Assembly: GCA_016706565.1 (NCBI GenBank)
Contig: JADJJI010000003.1
Span: forward strand, 310,001-374,000
Reading direction: 5' to 3'
DNA: 64,000 bases
DNA from: Piscinibacter sp.
GTDB lineage: Bacteria; Pseudomonadota; Gammaproteobacteria; Burkholderiales; Burkholderiaceae_C
Within the stretch, counting starts at the first letter, position 1; each line of letters begins with the position of its first letter. The position numbers and the translations under genes were made by a program. This document shows positions 8,354 to 15,930 of the stretch, piece after piece. The notes under the pieces are model-generated. The model ran no database searches and had not been told where the DNA came from. It saw only the letters and a list, made by a program, of their open reading frames with translations.

Positions 8354-9595
8354 ATGGACTTCAGCTATTCACCGCGCACGCGCGAACTGCAGGCTCAGCT
8401 GCAGCGCTTCATGGACGAGCACATCTACCCGGCCGAGCCGGCGTGGTGGGCGGAGATCGAGGCCAACACGGCGGCGGGCAAGCGCTGGACGCCGCTGGAG
8501 GTGATCGAGAAGCTCAAGCCCAAGGCGCGTGCCGCCGGCCTGTGGAACCTGTTCCTGCCGCCCAGCGCCGATGGCCACAAAAACACTTCGGGCAACTACG
8601 GCGTCGGCCTGTCGAACCAGGAATACGCGCCGCTGGCCGAGATCATGGGCCGCGTGCCCTGGGCCAGCGAGGTGTTCAACTGCTCGGCGCCCGACACCGG
8701 CAACATGGAAACCATCGTCCGCTACGGCAGCGAAGAGCACAAGAAGCTGTGGCTCGAGCCCTTGCTCGACGGCAAGATGCGCAGCGCCTTCGCGATGACC
8801 GAGCCGGCGGTGGCCTCGTCGGACGCCACCAACATCGAGGCGCGCATCGTGCGCGACGGCGACGACTACGTCATCAACGGCCGCAAGTGGTGGACCTCCG
8901 GCGCCGGCGACCCGCGCTGCAAGATCTACATCTTCATGGGCAAGACCGACCCGAGCGCCGCCCGCCACTCGCAGCAGTCGATGATCCTCGTGCCCGCCGA
9001 CACGCCGGGGGTGAAGGTGCTGCGCCCGCTGCAGGTGTTCGGCTACGACGACGCGCCGCACGGCCACATGGAAGTTCTGTTCGAGAACGTGCGCGTGCCG
9101 GCCAGCAACATCCTGCTCGGCGAGGGCCGCGGCTTCGAGATCGCGCAAGGCCGCCTCGGCCCTGGGCGCATCCACCACTGCATGCGCCTGATCGGCCTGG
9201 CCGAGCGCTCTCTCGAGCTGATGTGCAAGCGCGCCACCAGGCGCGTGGCCTTCGGCCGGCCGGTGGCCGAGCAAGGCGTGACGCGCGAGCGCATCGCTGA
9301 GGCGCGCTGCATGATCGACCAGGCCCGCCTGCTCACGCTGAAGGCCGCCTGGATGATGGACATGGCCGGCAACAAGAGCGCCCAGGCCGAGATCGCCATG
9401 ATCAAGGTGGTCGCGCCGACGATGGCCTGCAAGGTGATCGACTGGGCGATGCAGGTCTACGGTGGCGCCGGCATGAGCCAGGACACGCCGCTGGCCTACT
9501 TCTACACGGCCGCGCGCACGCTGCGCTACGCGGACGGCCCGGACGAAGTGCACCGCAACGCGATCGCCAAGCTCGAGATCGGCAAACACGCCTGA
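8354..9595 (+). CDS. Acyl-CoA dehydrogenase, ACAD10/11-like
   Basis: 413 residues, full length for the family. The N-terminal helical domain begins at [28 protein letters not shown]. The middle beta domain carries [20 protein letters not shown] (flavin contact) and [14 protein letters not shown], and the C-terminal domain contains [21 protein letters not shown] and [18 protein letters not shown]. The residue layout fits the long-chain/hydroxyacyl ACAD10/11 branch rather than short-chain enzymes. ATG follows GGAGAGACGC, a good ribosome site. It is translationally close to the kinase-fold gene upstream and probably completes its reaction: formation of an enoyl-CoA from a phosphorylated 4-hydroxyacyl-CoA. 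FAD cofactor; electrons go to ETF. Confidence 0.88.
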   Translation: MDFSYSPRTRELQAQLQRFMDEHIYPAEPAWWAEIEANTAAGKRWTPLEVIEKLKPKARAAGLWNLFLPPSADGHKNTSGNYGVGLSNQEYAPLAEIMGRVPWASEVFNCSAPDTGNMETIVRYGSEEHKKLWLEPLLDGKMRSAFAMTEPAVASSDATNIEARIVRDGDDYVINGRKWWTSGAGDPRCKIYIFMGKTDPSAARHSQQSMILVPADTPGVKVLRPLQVFGYDDAPHGHMEVLFENVRVPASNILLGEGRGFEIAQGRLGPGRIHHCMRLIGLAERSLELMCKRATRRVAFGRPVAEQGVTRERIAEARCMIDQARLLTLKAAWMMDMAGNKSAQAEIAMIKVVAPTMACKVIDWAMQVYGGAGMSQDTPLAYFYTAARTLRYADGPDEVHRNAIAKLEIGKHA

Positions 9596-9596
9596 G

Positions 9597-9650
9597 GCGC
9601 CGGGCCGCACGCCGGCCCCGGCGCGGCGCAAACCGCTCAACGCGGTTTGC
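9597..9650. terminator. Two adjacent hairpins, bidirectional terminator candidate
   Basis: First stem GCGCCGGG (9597-9604) with CCCGGCGC (9617-9624). Second is a perfect 9-bp stem, GCAAACCGC (9628-9636) with GCGGTTTGC (9642-9650), whose 5-base loop contains the stop codon of the minus-strand gene. It sits between convergent genes. No long T-run, so strength is uncertain. Confidence 0.5.
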
Positions 9651-10368
9651 TGTCGTCGAAGTTCTGCCAGGCGGTCGAGCCGGTGCTCGGCCATTCCTGG
9701 GCGCTGTCGCCCAGGTGCTGTGCGACGCGCAGGGCTTGCGCCACCGCGGTTTCGAAGAGGTCGAGCGCGATCGCCAGCGAGGCTGGGTCGGGATCGACCA
9801 GTTGCGTGCGCAGATAGGCACGGCCTCGCAGCGTCATCAGCACGAAGGGCGGGTCGTTCTGCAGCAAGGTGCCCAGGGCGCGCTCCAGGTGCAGGCCCAG
9901 CGGCCCCTCGATCCAGGCCAGGCCCGTCGGCGGCGCGCTGGCCACCATGCCGAAGTGGCTGCGCAGCACGCGGTAGCCGTTCAGGTTGAGCTTGGGGAAC
10001 ATCACCAGCCAGCGCATCTCCTCGGGCGAGGAGGTGTCGATCTGCGTCTGCAGGCCTTCGGTGAAGTTCTCGTAGGTCTGCCGCTCGAGCTGGTCCATCA
10101 GCGGCTTGGACAGCAACAGCATCTGCAGGTCGCCCGGCAGCTTGAGTTCCATGCGGATGCGCAGTTCGCGGCCGGCGATGTAGGCGCGCTGCGGCGGGCC
10201 CCATTCCATGCGCCAGGGCCTGTCGTCGAGACGCCCGTCGACGACGAACCCTTCGCCCTCGTGCACCCGCTTGAAATGCAGACTGCGCTTGCCCGCCCAT
10301 TCGGCCACGTCGGCCCATTCGGGGGCGGGCGCCTGGCCCACGAAGAAGCGCTTGAACGACTCCAGCAT
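9637..10368 (-). CDS. Conserved hypothetical protein, no known domain recognised
   Basis: 243 residues, soluble, no signal peptide or membrane helix. Notable blocks are MLESFKRFFVGQAPAPEWADVAEWA at the N-terminus, a central RELRIRMELKLPGDLQMLLLS and LMDQLERQTYENFTEGLQTQIDTSSPEEMRWL, which look like an alpha/beta domain. ATG at 10368 gives this N-terminus; the frame extends upstream but over the antisense of the GST gene. It is divergent from the glutathione transferase gene with about 60 bases between them. The hairpin holding its stop codon suggests a single-gene transcript. I do not recognise the family and assign no function. Confidence 0.7.
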   Translation of the reverse strand: MLESFKRFFVGQAPAPEWADVAEWAGKRSLHFKRVHEGEGFVVDGRLDDRPWRMEWGPPQRAYIAGRELRIRMELKLPGDLQMLLLSKPLMDQLERQTYENFTEGLQTQIDTSSPEEMRWLVMFPKLNLNGYRVLRSHFGMVASAPPTGLAWIEGPLGLHLERALGTLLQNDPPFVLMTLRGRAYLRTQLVDPDPASLAIALDLFETAVAQALRVAQHLGDSAQEWPSTGSTAWQNFDDSKPR

Positions 10369-10431
10369 GCTGGCGATCAATCCACTAGAGTGTGAGCCAC
10401 GGCGAACTGCCCTGACCTGGAGAACGAGATC

Positions 10432-11124
10432 ATGATCGAAGTGTATTCGTGGCCGACCCCGAATGGCCACAAGGTTCACATCATGCTCGAGGAGTGCGGC
10501 CTGCCGTACCGCGTGATCCCGGTCGACATCGGCGCCGGCGACCAGTTCAAGCCCGAATTCCTGCGCATCAGCCCGAACAACAAGATCCCAGCACTCGTCG
10601 ATCCCGATGGCCCGGACGGCGCGCCGATCTCGCTGTTCGAGTCCGGCGCCATCCTGCTGTACCTGGCGGGCAAGACCGGCCGCTTCCTGCCGGCCGACAC
10701 GCGCGGCAAGTACGAGGTGCTGGAGTGGCTGATGTTCCAGATGGGTGGCGTCGGCCCGATGCTCGGCCAGGCGCACCACTTCCGCATCTACGCGCCCGAA
10801 AAGATTCCGTACGCCGTGGACCGCTACACCAACGAGGCCAAGCGCCTGTACGGCGTGATGGACCGGCGCCTGGCGAAGAGCAAGTACATCGGCGGGCCGG
10901 AATACTCGATCGCCGACATCGCCATCTTTCCCTGGCTGCGCTCCTGGAAGAACCAAGGCATCGACTGGAACGACCACCCGCACCTCAAGGGCTGGTTCGA
11001 CGAGATCGGCCACCGCCCGGCCGTGCAGCGCGGCGTCGAGGTGCTGGCCAACCAGCGCAAGCCCCTGGTCGACGACAAGGCGCGCGAAGCGCTGTTCGGC
11101 GCCACCCAGTACCAGAAGCGCTGA
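10432..11124 (+). CDS. Glutathione S-transferase family protein (YghU/YfcG, Nu-class like)
   Basis: 230 residues. The thioredoxin-like N-terminal domain reads MIEVYSWPTPNGHKVHIMLEECGLPY. The T-PNG-K segment is the Nu-class (YfcG/YghU) glutathione site that uses Thr/Asn rather than a catalytic Tyr, and NKIPALVD with FESGAILLYLA are the gamma-glutamyl contacts. The all-helical C-terminal domain includes FQMGGVGPMLGQAHHF and YSIADIAIFPWLRSW. Nu-class enzymes have disulfide-bond reductase activity with glutathione. ATG at 10432 is preceded by GGAGAACGAGATC. It stands alone as a transcription unit, divergent from the hypothetical gene upstream. Confidence 0.85.
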   Translation: MIEVYSWPTPNGHKVHIMLEECGLPYRVIPVDIGAGDQFKPEFLRISPNNKIPALVDPDGPDGAPISLFESGAILLYLAGKTGRFLPADTRGKYEVLEWLMFQMGGVGPMLGQAHHFRIYAPEKIPYAVDRYTNEAKRLYGVMDRRLAKSKYIGGPEYSIADIAIFPWLRSWKNQGIDWNDHPHLKGWFDEIGHRPAVQRGVEVLANQRKPLVDDKAREALFGATQYQKR

Positions 11125-11253
11125 CGCCATCCTCCGCGCGGTATCGCGCCACGCCACCGCCGGTGTTGCCCGGTGGCCAACTCCATCTCGCCCCGATTGC
11201 TCGGCCTGCGCGAGGCTACGATGCCTGCGCCATCACACACCTGGGGAGGATCG

Positions 11254-12234
11254 ATGGACTTGAGACTGGCGCTGTACGAACTCGCCGCCGAACACCGGCT
11301 GGAGGATGACGCCTCGCGGCGGCTCGAAGCACTCGCGGGCTTTCATCGCCAACCCGAATCGCTGTCGCGCTGGCTGCCGATCGGCATCGCGGGGCTGGCC
11401 GCCGCGCTCGGCGGCCTCGGGCTGATCTTCTGGATCGCGGCGAACTGGGAGACGCTCGGCCGCTTCGGCCGCTTCGCCGTGCTCGAAAGCGCCATCGTCG
11501 CGATGGGACTGGGCGCGTTCTGGCGCGCCGGCGCTCGCGCCGCGCTGTCGCTGGTCGCCCTTCTCGCCACCGGCGGGCTGTTCGCCTACTTCGGCCAGAC
11601 TTACCAGACCGGCGCCGACCCCTGGCAGCTGTTCGCGCTGTGGGCAGTACTGACGCTGCCGCTGTGCCTGGGCCTGCGCTCGGATCTGCTGTGGTCGCCG
11701 TGGGCGCTGATCGTCATGACGGCGATCTCGCTGTGGGTGCATGCGCACACGGGCCACCGTTGGCGCGTCGAACCCGGCGACCTCGCAGCGCACCTGGCCG
11801 GCTGGTCCGCCGCGCTGCTGGTGCTCGGCTTTCTGAGTTCGCCGCTGCAACGGTTCACCGGCGCCGGTGTCTGGGCCCTGCGCACGGCGGCGACGCTGGC
11901 GGTGGTGATCATCACGCTGACCGCGCTGGGCGGCCTGTTCTCGCGCTCGGTCGGCACGCACTACGCCTTCGGCCTGATCGTGCTGGCGGTGGCGGCCGCG
12001 GCCTTCGCGGCACGCAGCAGCTTCGACGTCTTCGCGCTCAGCGCCGTGGCCCTGGGGCTGAACACGCTGCTGGTCGCCGGTCTCGGGCGCTTGCTGTTCG
12101 AGAACTCGCGTGGCGGCGACGCCATCGGCAGCCTGTTTCTTCTGGGCGCCGTGGCAGCCGGCCTGTTGGCGGCCAGCGTGAACGGTGTGCTGCGCCTGTC
12201 GCGCCACCACGCATCGCAAGGAGCCTCGTCATGA
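11254..12234 (+). CDS. DUF2157 integral membrane protein
   Basis: 326 residues. The short cytoplasmic N-terminus, MDLRLALYELAAEHRLEDDASRRLEALAGF, is the DUF2157 signature region and is followed by about nine hydrophobic segments (for example WLPIGIAGLAAALGGLGLIFWIAANW). Start 11254 has an excellent Shine-Dalgarno, GGGGAGGA; the in-frame ATG at 11221 lacks one. Its stop overlaps the next start by four bases (ATGA), so translation is coupled to the GDYxxLxY protein. The pairing of DUF2157 with DUF4401/GDYxxLxY proteins is common, but the function is unknown. Confidence 0.82.
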   Translation: MDLRLALYELAAEHRLEDDASRRLEALAGFHRQPESLSRWLPIGIAGLAAALGGLGLIFWIAANWETLGRFGRFAVLESAIVAMGLGAFWRAGARAALSLVALLATGGLFAYFGQTYQTGADPWQLFALWAVLTLPLCLGLRSDLLWSPWALIVMTAISLWVHAHTGHRWRVEPGDLAAHLAGWSAALLVLGFLSSPLQRFTGAGVWALRTAATLAVVIITLTALGGLFSRSVGTHYAFGLIVLAVAAAAFAARSSFDVFALSAVALGLNTLLVAGLGRLLFENSRGGDAIGSLFLLGAVAAGLLAASVNGVLRLSRHHASQGASS

Positions 12235-13871
12235 GTCGCCAATCCCTCGACGCCGTGCTGCAGGCCGGCATCGCCGAAGGCCTGCTGCCGGCCACGGCGC
12301 GCGCGCCGGACGACAACGAACGCCCCTGGCCGGTGGTGCTGCTGACCGCGCTGGGCGCCTGGCTCGCCACGCTGCCGCTGCTGGGCATGGTCGGCATGCT
12401 GCTGGGCGACCTGATCAGCCGCAGTGCCGGGCCCTACTTCATCGGCACGCTGATGCTGGCCGGCGCGGTGGTGGTGCTGCGCTCGCGTTCGGTGCCGCTG
12501 TTCGTCGAGCAGCTGGCCGTGCCGGCCCTGCTGGTGGGCGGCGGATCGCTGGGCTTCGGCCTGTTCCGCGATCTGCACCACACGACCGGCTCGGCTGTGC
12601 TCTGCCTGGTCTCGCTGATCGTGGCGCTGCTGGTGCGCGGCCCCTGGCTGCGCGTGCTGCTCGGCGCAGCGGCGGCGATCCTGTTCGTCGTCGCCGGCTC
12701 GCCATCGCGCTGGAATTTCGATGGCGGCATGGCGCTCGACCGCTTCTGGCTCAGCTGGCATCTCGCCGCTGCCGTCTGGCTGCTCGCGCTGTGGCTGCAG
12801 CACCAGGGGCTGCGCGGCGCGGCGCTGGCGCGCATGGCCGCCGCGCTCGAATCCATCGCCGCGGGCTGGCTGCTCGCCACGCTGGCCGGCCTGGCCTGGT
12901 GGTCGGGCATGACCTTCCTGGTGGGCGGCAGCCTGGGCGGCGGCTTCGTCGGCGAGGTGGCACGCGAACTCGGCCGACGGGCACCGGCCGCCTGGTCGCT
13001 GGGGCTTCGCCAGGCGTTGTCCGCGGTGCTGGCGCTGGCCGGCATGTGGTGGGCCGTGCGCCGTTGGCCGGGCCTGGGCCGACCGGCCTACGCCGGCGTC
13101 GGCGTCGTGCTGGTGGCGCTGGCCTGGTTCATGCCGGCGCTCGGTGCCGCGCTGCTCGCGCTCGCGGTCTGCGCCACCAGCGCGCGCTGGCGGCTCGCTG
13201 CCGCCGCCGGCGTGGCCGCGGCCTGGATCGTCGGCGCCTTCTACTATCAGCTCGACTGGCCGCTGGCGACCAAGGCCGCCGTGCTGGTGGGCGCCGGGGC
13301 CGTGCTCGGTGCCCTGGGCTGGTGGGCCGGTGCGGTCCACCGCGCCTCACAAGAGACCGTGTCGGGCCACGATGCGGGCGGCAGCCGCGCGGCGCGCTGG
13401 GGCATCGCTGCCAGCGTCGTCGCCGTGCTGGCCGTGGCCAACGGCGGCATCTGGCAGAAGGAGAACCTGATCGCCCACGGCCAACCGGTCTTCGTGGAGC
13501 TGGCGCCGGTGGACCCGCGCTCGCTGATGCAGGGCGACTTCATGCGCCTGAACTTCCGCATGCCCGGCGACGTGCAGGTGCGGCTGGACGACCTGACGAC
13601 GAACCAGAGGCCGCGCATGATCGCCCGGCGCGACGAACGCGGCGTGGCCACCCTCGTGCGGCTGGACGACGCCACGCCGCTGTCCGCCGAGGAATTCCGC
13701 TTCGAGCTGACGCCGAAGGATGGCCGCTGGATCCTCGTCAGCGACGCCTGGTTCTTCCGCGAAGGCGAAGCGCAGCGCTGGCAGCCTGCGAAGTACGGCG
13801 AGTTCCGCGTCGACGCGAGCGGCAAGGCGCTGCTGGTGGGCCTGCGCGGGCCGAACCTCGAGGCGCTGTGA
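12231..13871 (+). CDS. DUF4401 and GDYxxLxY membrane protein
   Basis: 546 residues. The N-terminal two thirds is a polytopic membrane domain of about eleven helices (DUF4401-like). The C-terminal part, from about residue 385, has one more helix and then an extracytoplasmic domain with VELAPVDPRSLMQGDFMRLNF. GDFMRLNF corresponds to the eponymous GDYxxLxY motif with Phe replacing both Tyr. In other bacteria the two parts are separate genes, so this is a natural fusion. It overlaps the DUF2157 gene by four bases and ends next to a strong hairpin. Function unknown; a periplasmic or envelope role is likely from topology. Confidence 0.82.
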   Translation: MSRQSLDAVLQAGIAEGLLPATARAPDDNERPWPVVLLTALGAWLATLPLLGMVGMLLGDLISRSAGPYFIGTLMLAGAVVVLRSRSVPLFVEQLAVPALLVGGGSLGFGLFRDLHHTTGSAVLCLVSLIVALLVRGPWLRVLLGAAAAILFVVAGSPSRWNFDGGMALDRFWLSWHLAAAVWLLALWLQHQGLRGAALARMAAALESIAAGWLLATLAGLAWWSGMTFLVGGSLGGGFVGEVARELGRRAPAAWSLGLRQALSAVLALAGMWWAVRRWPGLGRPAYAGVGVVLVALAWFMPALGAALLALAVCATSARWRLAAAAGVAAAWIVGAFYYQLDWPLATKAAVLVGAGAVLGALGWWAGAVHRASQETVSGHDAGGSRAARWGIAASVVAVLAVANGGIWQKENLIAHGQPVFVELAPVDPRSLMQGDFMRLNFRMPGDVQVRLDDLTTNQRPRMIARRDERGVATLVRLDDATPLSAEEFRFELTPKDGRWILVSDAWFFREGEAQRWQPAKYGEFRVDASGKALLVGLRGPNLEAL

Positions 13872-13902
13872 CGGCCACCGGCGCTCAGGCGCCGTTGCCG
13901 TC
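13870..13902. terminator. Bidirectional hairpin terminator with hpaR stop codon in the loop
   Basis: Stem GACGGC (13870-13875) with GCCGTC (13897-13902), and inner stem CGGCGC (13879-13884) with GCGCCG (13889-13894). The loop TCAG carries the reverse complement of the hpaR stop codon. The plus-strand gene's stop lies at the left foot. A plausible shared terminator for two convergent genes, though no T-tract follows. Confidence 0.55.
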
Positions 13903-14367
13903 GTCGGCCGCGGGCTCGAGCGTCGCGACCAGCTCGTCGAGCACCGCGTAGAGGCGCTGCAGCAACGGCGCTCCGAGCACGCCCTCGAGCTCGGCATAGG
14001 CGGCCTCGACCTGCGGCGCCATGCGGGACGCCAGCGCGCGGCTCTTCGCCGTCAGCGAGACGAGCATGCGGCGCTGGTCGTGGTCCAGACGCTCGCGCGT
14101 CACGAAGCCCAGCTCCTCCATGCGCGCCAGCACGCCGGCCAGGCTGGGGCTGGAGATGCCGCACACCGCGACGATCTCGCGCGGCTCCAGCGGCCCCGTC
14201 TCGAGCAGCGCTCGCACGATGCGCCACTGCTGCTCGGTGATGCCGTTGGCATTGAGCAGCGGCCGGAATCGCCCGATGACGCGCTCGCGGGCCTGCAGCA
14301 GCAGCAGCGGCAGGTTGCGGTGCTTGAAGCCAGGAGCAGCGCGGGTGCGTCGGGCGGGCGGGGCCAT
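13885..14367 (-). CDS. hpaR: HpaR, MarR-family repressor of homoprotocatechuate degradation
   Basis: 160 residues, winged helix-turn-helix. FKHRNLPLLLLQARERVIGRFRP is the typical HpaR dimerisation N-terminus, NGITEQQWRIVRALLETGPLEPREIVAVCGISSPSLAGVLARM is the DNA-binding helix pair, and RLDHDQRRMLVSLT is the wing. HpaR represses the hpa operon and is released by 4-hydroxyphenylacetate or homoprotocatechuate. It is divergent from hpaG1, and the intergenic region (14368-14445) contains a perfect operator palindrome, so autorepression plus repression of the operon is likely. ATG at 14367. Confidence 0.9.
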   Translation of the reverse strand: MAPPARRTRAAPGFKHRNLPLLLLQARERVIGRFRPLLNANGITEQQWRIVRALLETGPLEPREIVAVCGISSPSLAGVLARMEELGFVTRERLDHDQRRMLVSLTAKSRALASRMAPQVEAAYAELEGVLGAPLLQRLYAVLDELVATLEPAADDGNGA

Positions 14368-14408
14368 GGGCGGATCGTACTTGACTCGTTCACATCTGAG
14401 CGACTACA

Positions 14409-14426
14409 TTGCTAATATCTTAGCAA
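14409..14426. promoter_or_regulatory. HpaR operator palindrome in the divergent promoter
   Basis: TTGCTAA (14409-14415), spacer TATC, TTAGCAA (14420-14426): a perfect 7-bp inverted repeat with 4-base spacer. The size and AT-rich sequence match MarR-family operators, and it stands out in a GC-rich context. It lies 41 bases before the hpaR start and 19 before the hpaG1 ATG, so bound HpaR could block both promoters. Confidence 0.8.
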
Positions 14427-14445
14427 TTTGCTCCAGCCGCAGCCC

Positions 14446-15141
14446 ATGCCATCGCCCCGCCTGCCCGATCTGGATATCGCGCCCTGGCGGCTTTCCGGGG
14501 TGGTGTACGGCACGTTGCTGAACGATCCGGCTTCGCTCGCGGCATTGGGCGAGGCCGTGAACGCACCGCCGTACAAGGCCGCGCCGCGCGCGCCGGTGCT
14601 CTACGTGAAGCCGCGCAATACGTTGGCCGCCGACGGCGCGGCCGTGGCCGTGCCGGGCGATGCCGGGCGAATGGAAATCGGCGCGTCGCTGGGCATCGTC
14701 ATCGGCCGCAGCGCCTGCCGCGTGGCGGCCGGCCAGGCACTGGACTTCGTCGCGGGCTGGGTGCTGGTGGCCGACCTGTGCGTGCCGCACGGCAACTACT
14801 ACCGCCCCAACGTGCGCCTGCGCGCCCGCGATGCTTCTTGCCTGCTCGGCCCGGTGGCGCGGCGCGATGCGCTGGCCGATGCCGATGCGCTGCAGATCCG
14901 CGTGACGGTGGGCGATCGCCCGGCGCATGTGGCGCGCACGGCCGGCATGGTGCGCCCGGTGGCGACACTGCTGCAGGACGTCACCGAGTTCATGACGCTG
15001 CAGGCCGGCGACGTGCTGATGCTGGGCGTGTCGGCGGGCGCGCCGCAGGGATGCGCCGGTGAATCGTTCGCCCTCGAATGCGCCGGGCTGGGCCGCCTGC
15101 AAGGCCGGCTGGTCGCCGAGACCGACGAGGCCTGCACATGA
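14446..15141 (+). CDS. hpaG1: HpaG1, N-terminal half-type OPET decarboxylase/isomerase (FAH family)
   Basis: 231 residues. In enteric bacteria HpaG is one two-domain protein; here it is split, and this is the first domain. The FAH fold shows VLYVKPRNTL, LGIVIGRSACRVAA, VADLCVPHGNYYRPNVRLRARDASCLLGP and VTEFMTLQAGDVLMLGV. It decarboxylates 5-oxopent-3-ene-1,2,5-tricarboxylate and isomerises the product to 2-oxohept-3-enedioate. The classic metal-ligand EXE pattern is weak in this half, so activity may depend on HpaG2. Start ATG 14446; an in-frame TTG at 14428 falls just past the operator. Stop overlaps the next start (ATGA). Confidence 0.85.
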   Translation: MPSPRLPDLDIAPWRLSGVVYGTLLNDPASLAALGEAVNAPPYKAAPRAPVLYVKPRNTLAADGAAVAVPGDAGRMEIGASLGIVIGRSACRVAAGQALDFVAGWVLVADLCVPHGNYYRPNVRLRARDASCLLGPVARRDALADADALQIRVTVGDRPAHVARTAGMVRPVATLLQDVTEFMTLQAGDVLMLGVSAGAPQGCAGESFALECAGLGRLQGRLVAETDEACT

Positions 15142-15905
15142 AGACTGCCCGCGTGGCCCATGCCGGAGCCATCCACGACGCACATCCGCACGAGCGCGGG
15201 CTGCAACTGGCCGACGGCCGCGTGCTCGCCGAGCACGAGGTGGTGTGGCTGCCGCCTTTCGAGGTGGGCACGATCATCGCGCTGGGCCTGAACTATGCCG
15301 ACCACGTGAAGGAGCTCGCCAGGGAGCTGACCGTCACGGCCAAGGACGAACCGCTGGTGTTCTTGAAAGGCCCCGGCTCGCTCATCGGTCACCGCGGCGT
15401 CACGCGGCGCCCGCGCGGTGTGGCCTTCATGCACTACGAGTGCGAGCTCGCCGTGGTCATCGGCAAGCCTGCGCACCGGGTGTCGCGCACCGAGGCGATG
15501 CAGCACGTGGCCGGCTACACCGTGTGCAACGACTACGCCATCCGCGACTTCCTCGAGAACTGGTACCGGCCCAACCTTCGCGTGAAGAACCGTGACGGCG
15601 GCACCGTGCTCGGGCCCTGGTTCGTCGACGCGGCCGACGTGCCCGGGCCGCATGCGCTGGCCTTGCGCACCCTGGTCAACGGCGTGGTCACGCAGCAGGG
15701 CAACACCGCCGACATGATCGACGACATCCCGGCGCTGATCGAATACCTCAGCGGCTTCATGACGCTGCGACCGGGCGACGTGATCCTCACCGGCACGCCC
15801 GACGGCGTGGTCAACGTCAACGAAGGCGACGAAGTGGTGACCGAGATCGACGGCATCGGCCGCCTCGTCAACACGATCGCCGGCGACGACATCTTCGGCC
15901 GCTGA
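15138..15905 (+). CDS. hpaG2: HpaG2, C-terminal half-type OPET decarboxylase/isomerase (FAH family)
   Basis: 255 residues, the second FAH domain of the HpaG pair. FEVGTIIALGLNYADHVKELA opens the catalytic fold. MHYECELAVVIGK contains the metal-ligand Glu pair (E-x-E) and LKGPGSLIGH contacts the substrate; YTVCNDYAIRDFLENWYRPNLRVKNRDGGTVLGPW and ILTGTPDGVVNVNEGDEV close it. Unlike HpaG1, all canonical FAH metal residues are visible. It overlaps hpaG1 by four bases and is followed 25 bases later by hpaE, so it is a middle gene of the operon. It converts OPET to 2-hydroxyhepta-2,4-dienedioate together with HpaG1. Confidence 0.9.
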   Translation: MKTARVAHAGAIHDAHPHERGLQLADGRVLAEHEVVWLPPFEVGTIIALGLNYADHVKELARELTVTAKDEPLVFLKGPGSLIGHRGVTRRPRGVAFMHYECELAVVIGKPAHRVSRTEAMQHVAGYTVCNDYAIRDFLENWYRPNLRVKNRDGGTVLGPWFVDAADVPGPHALALRTLVNGVVTQQGNTADMIDDIPALIEYLSGFMTLRPGDVILTGTPDGVVNVNEGDEVVTEIDGIGRLVNTIAGDDIFGR

Positions 15906-15930
15906 GCGCGGCCGCCAGGAGCCTTCTTCC

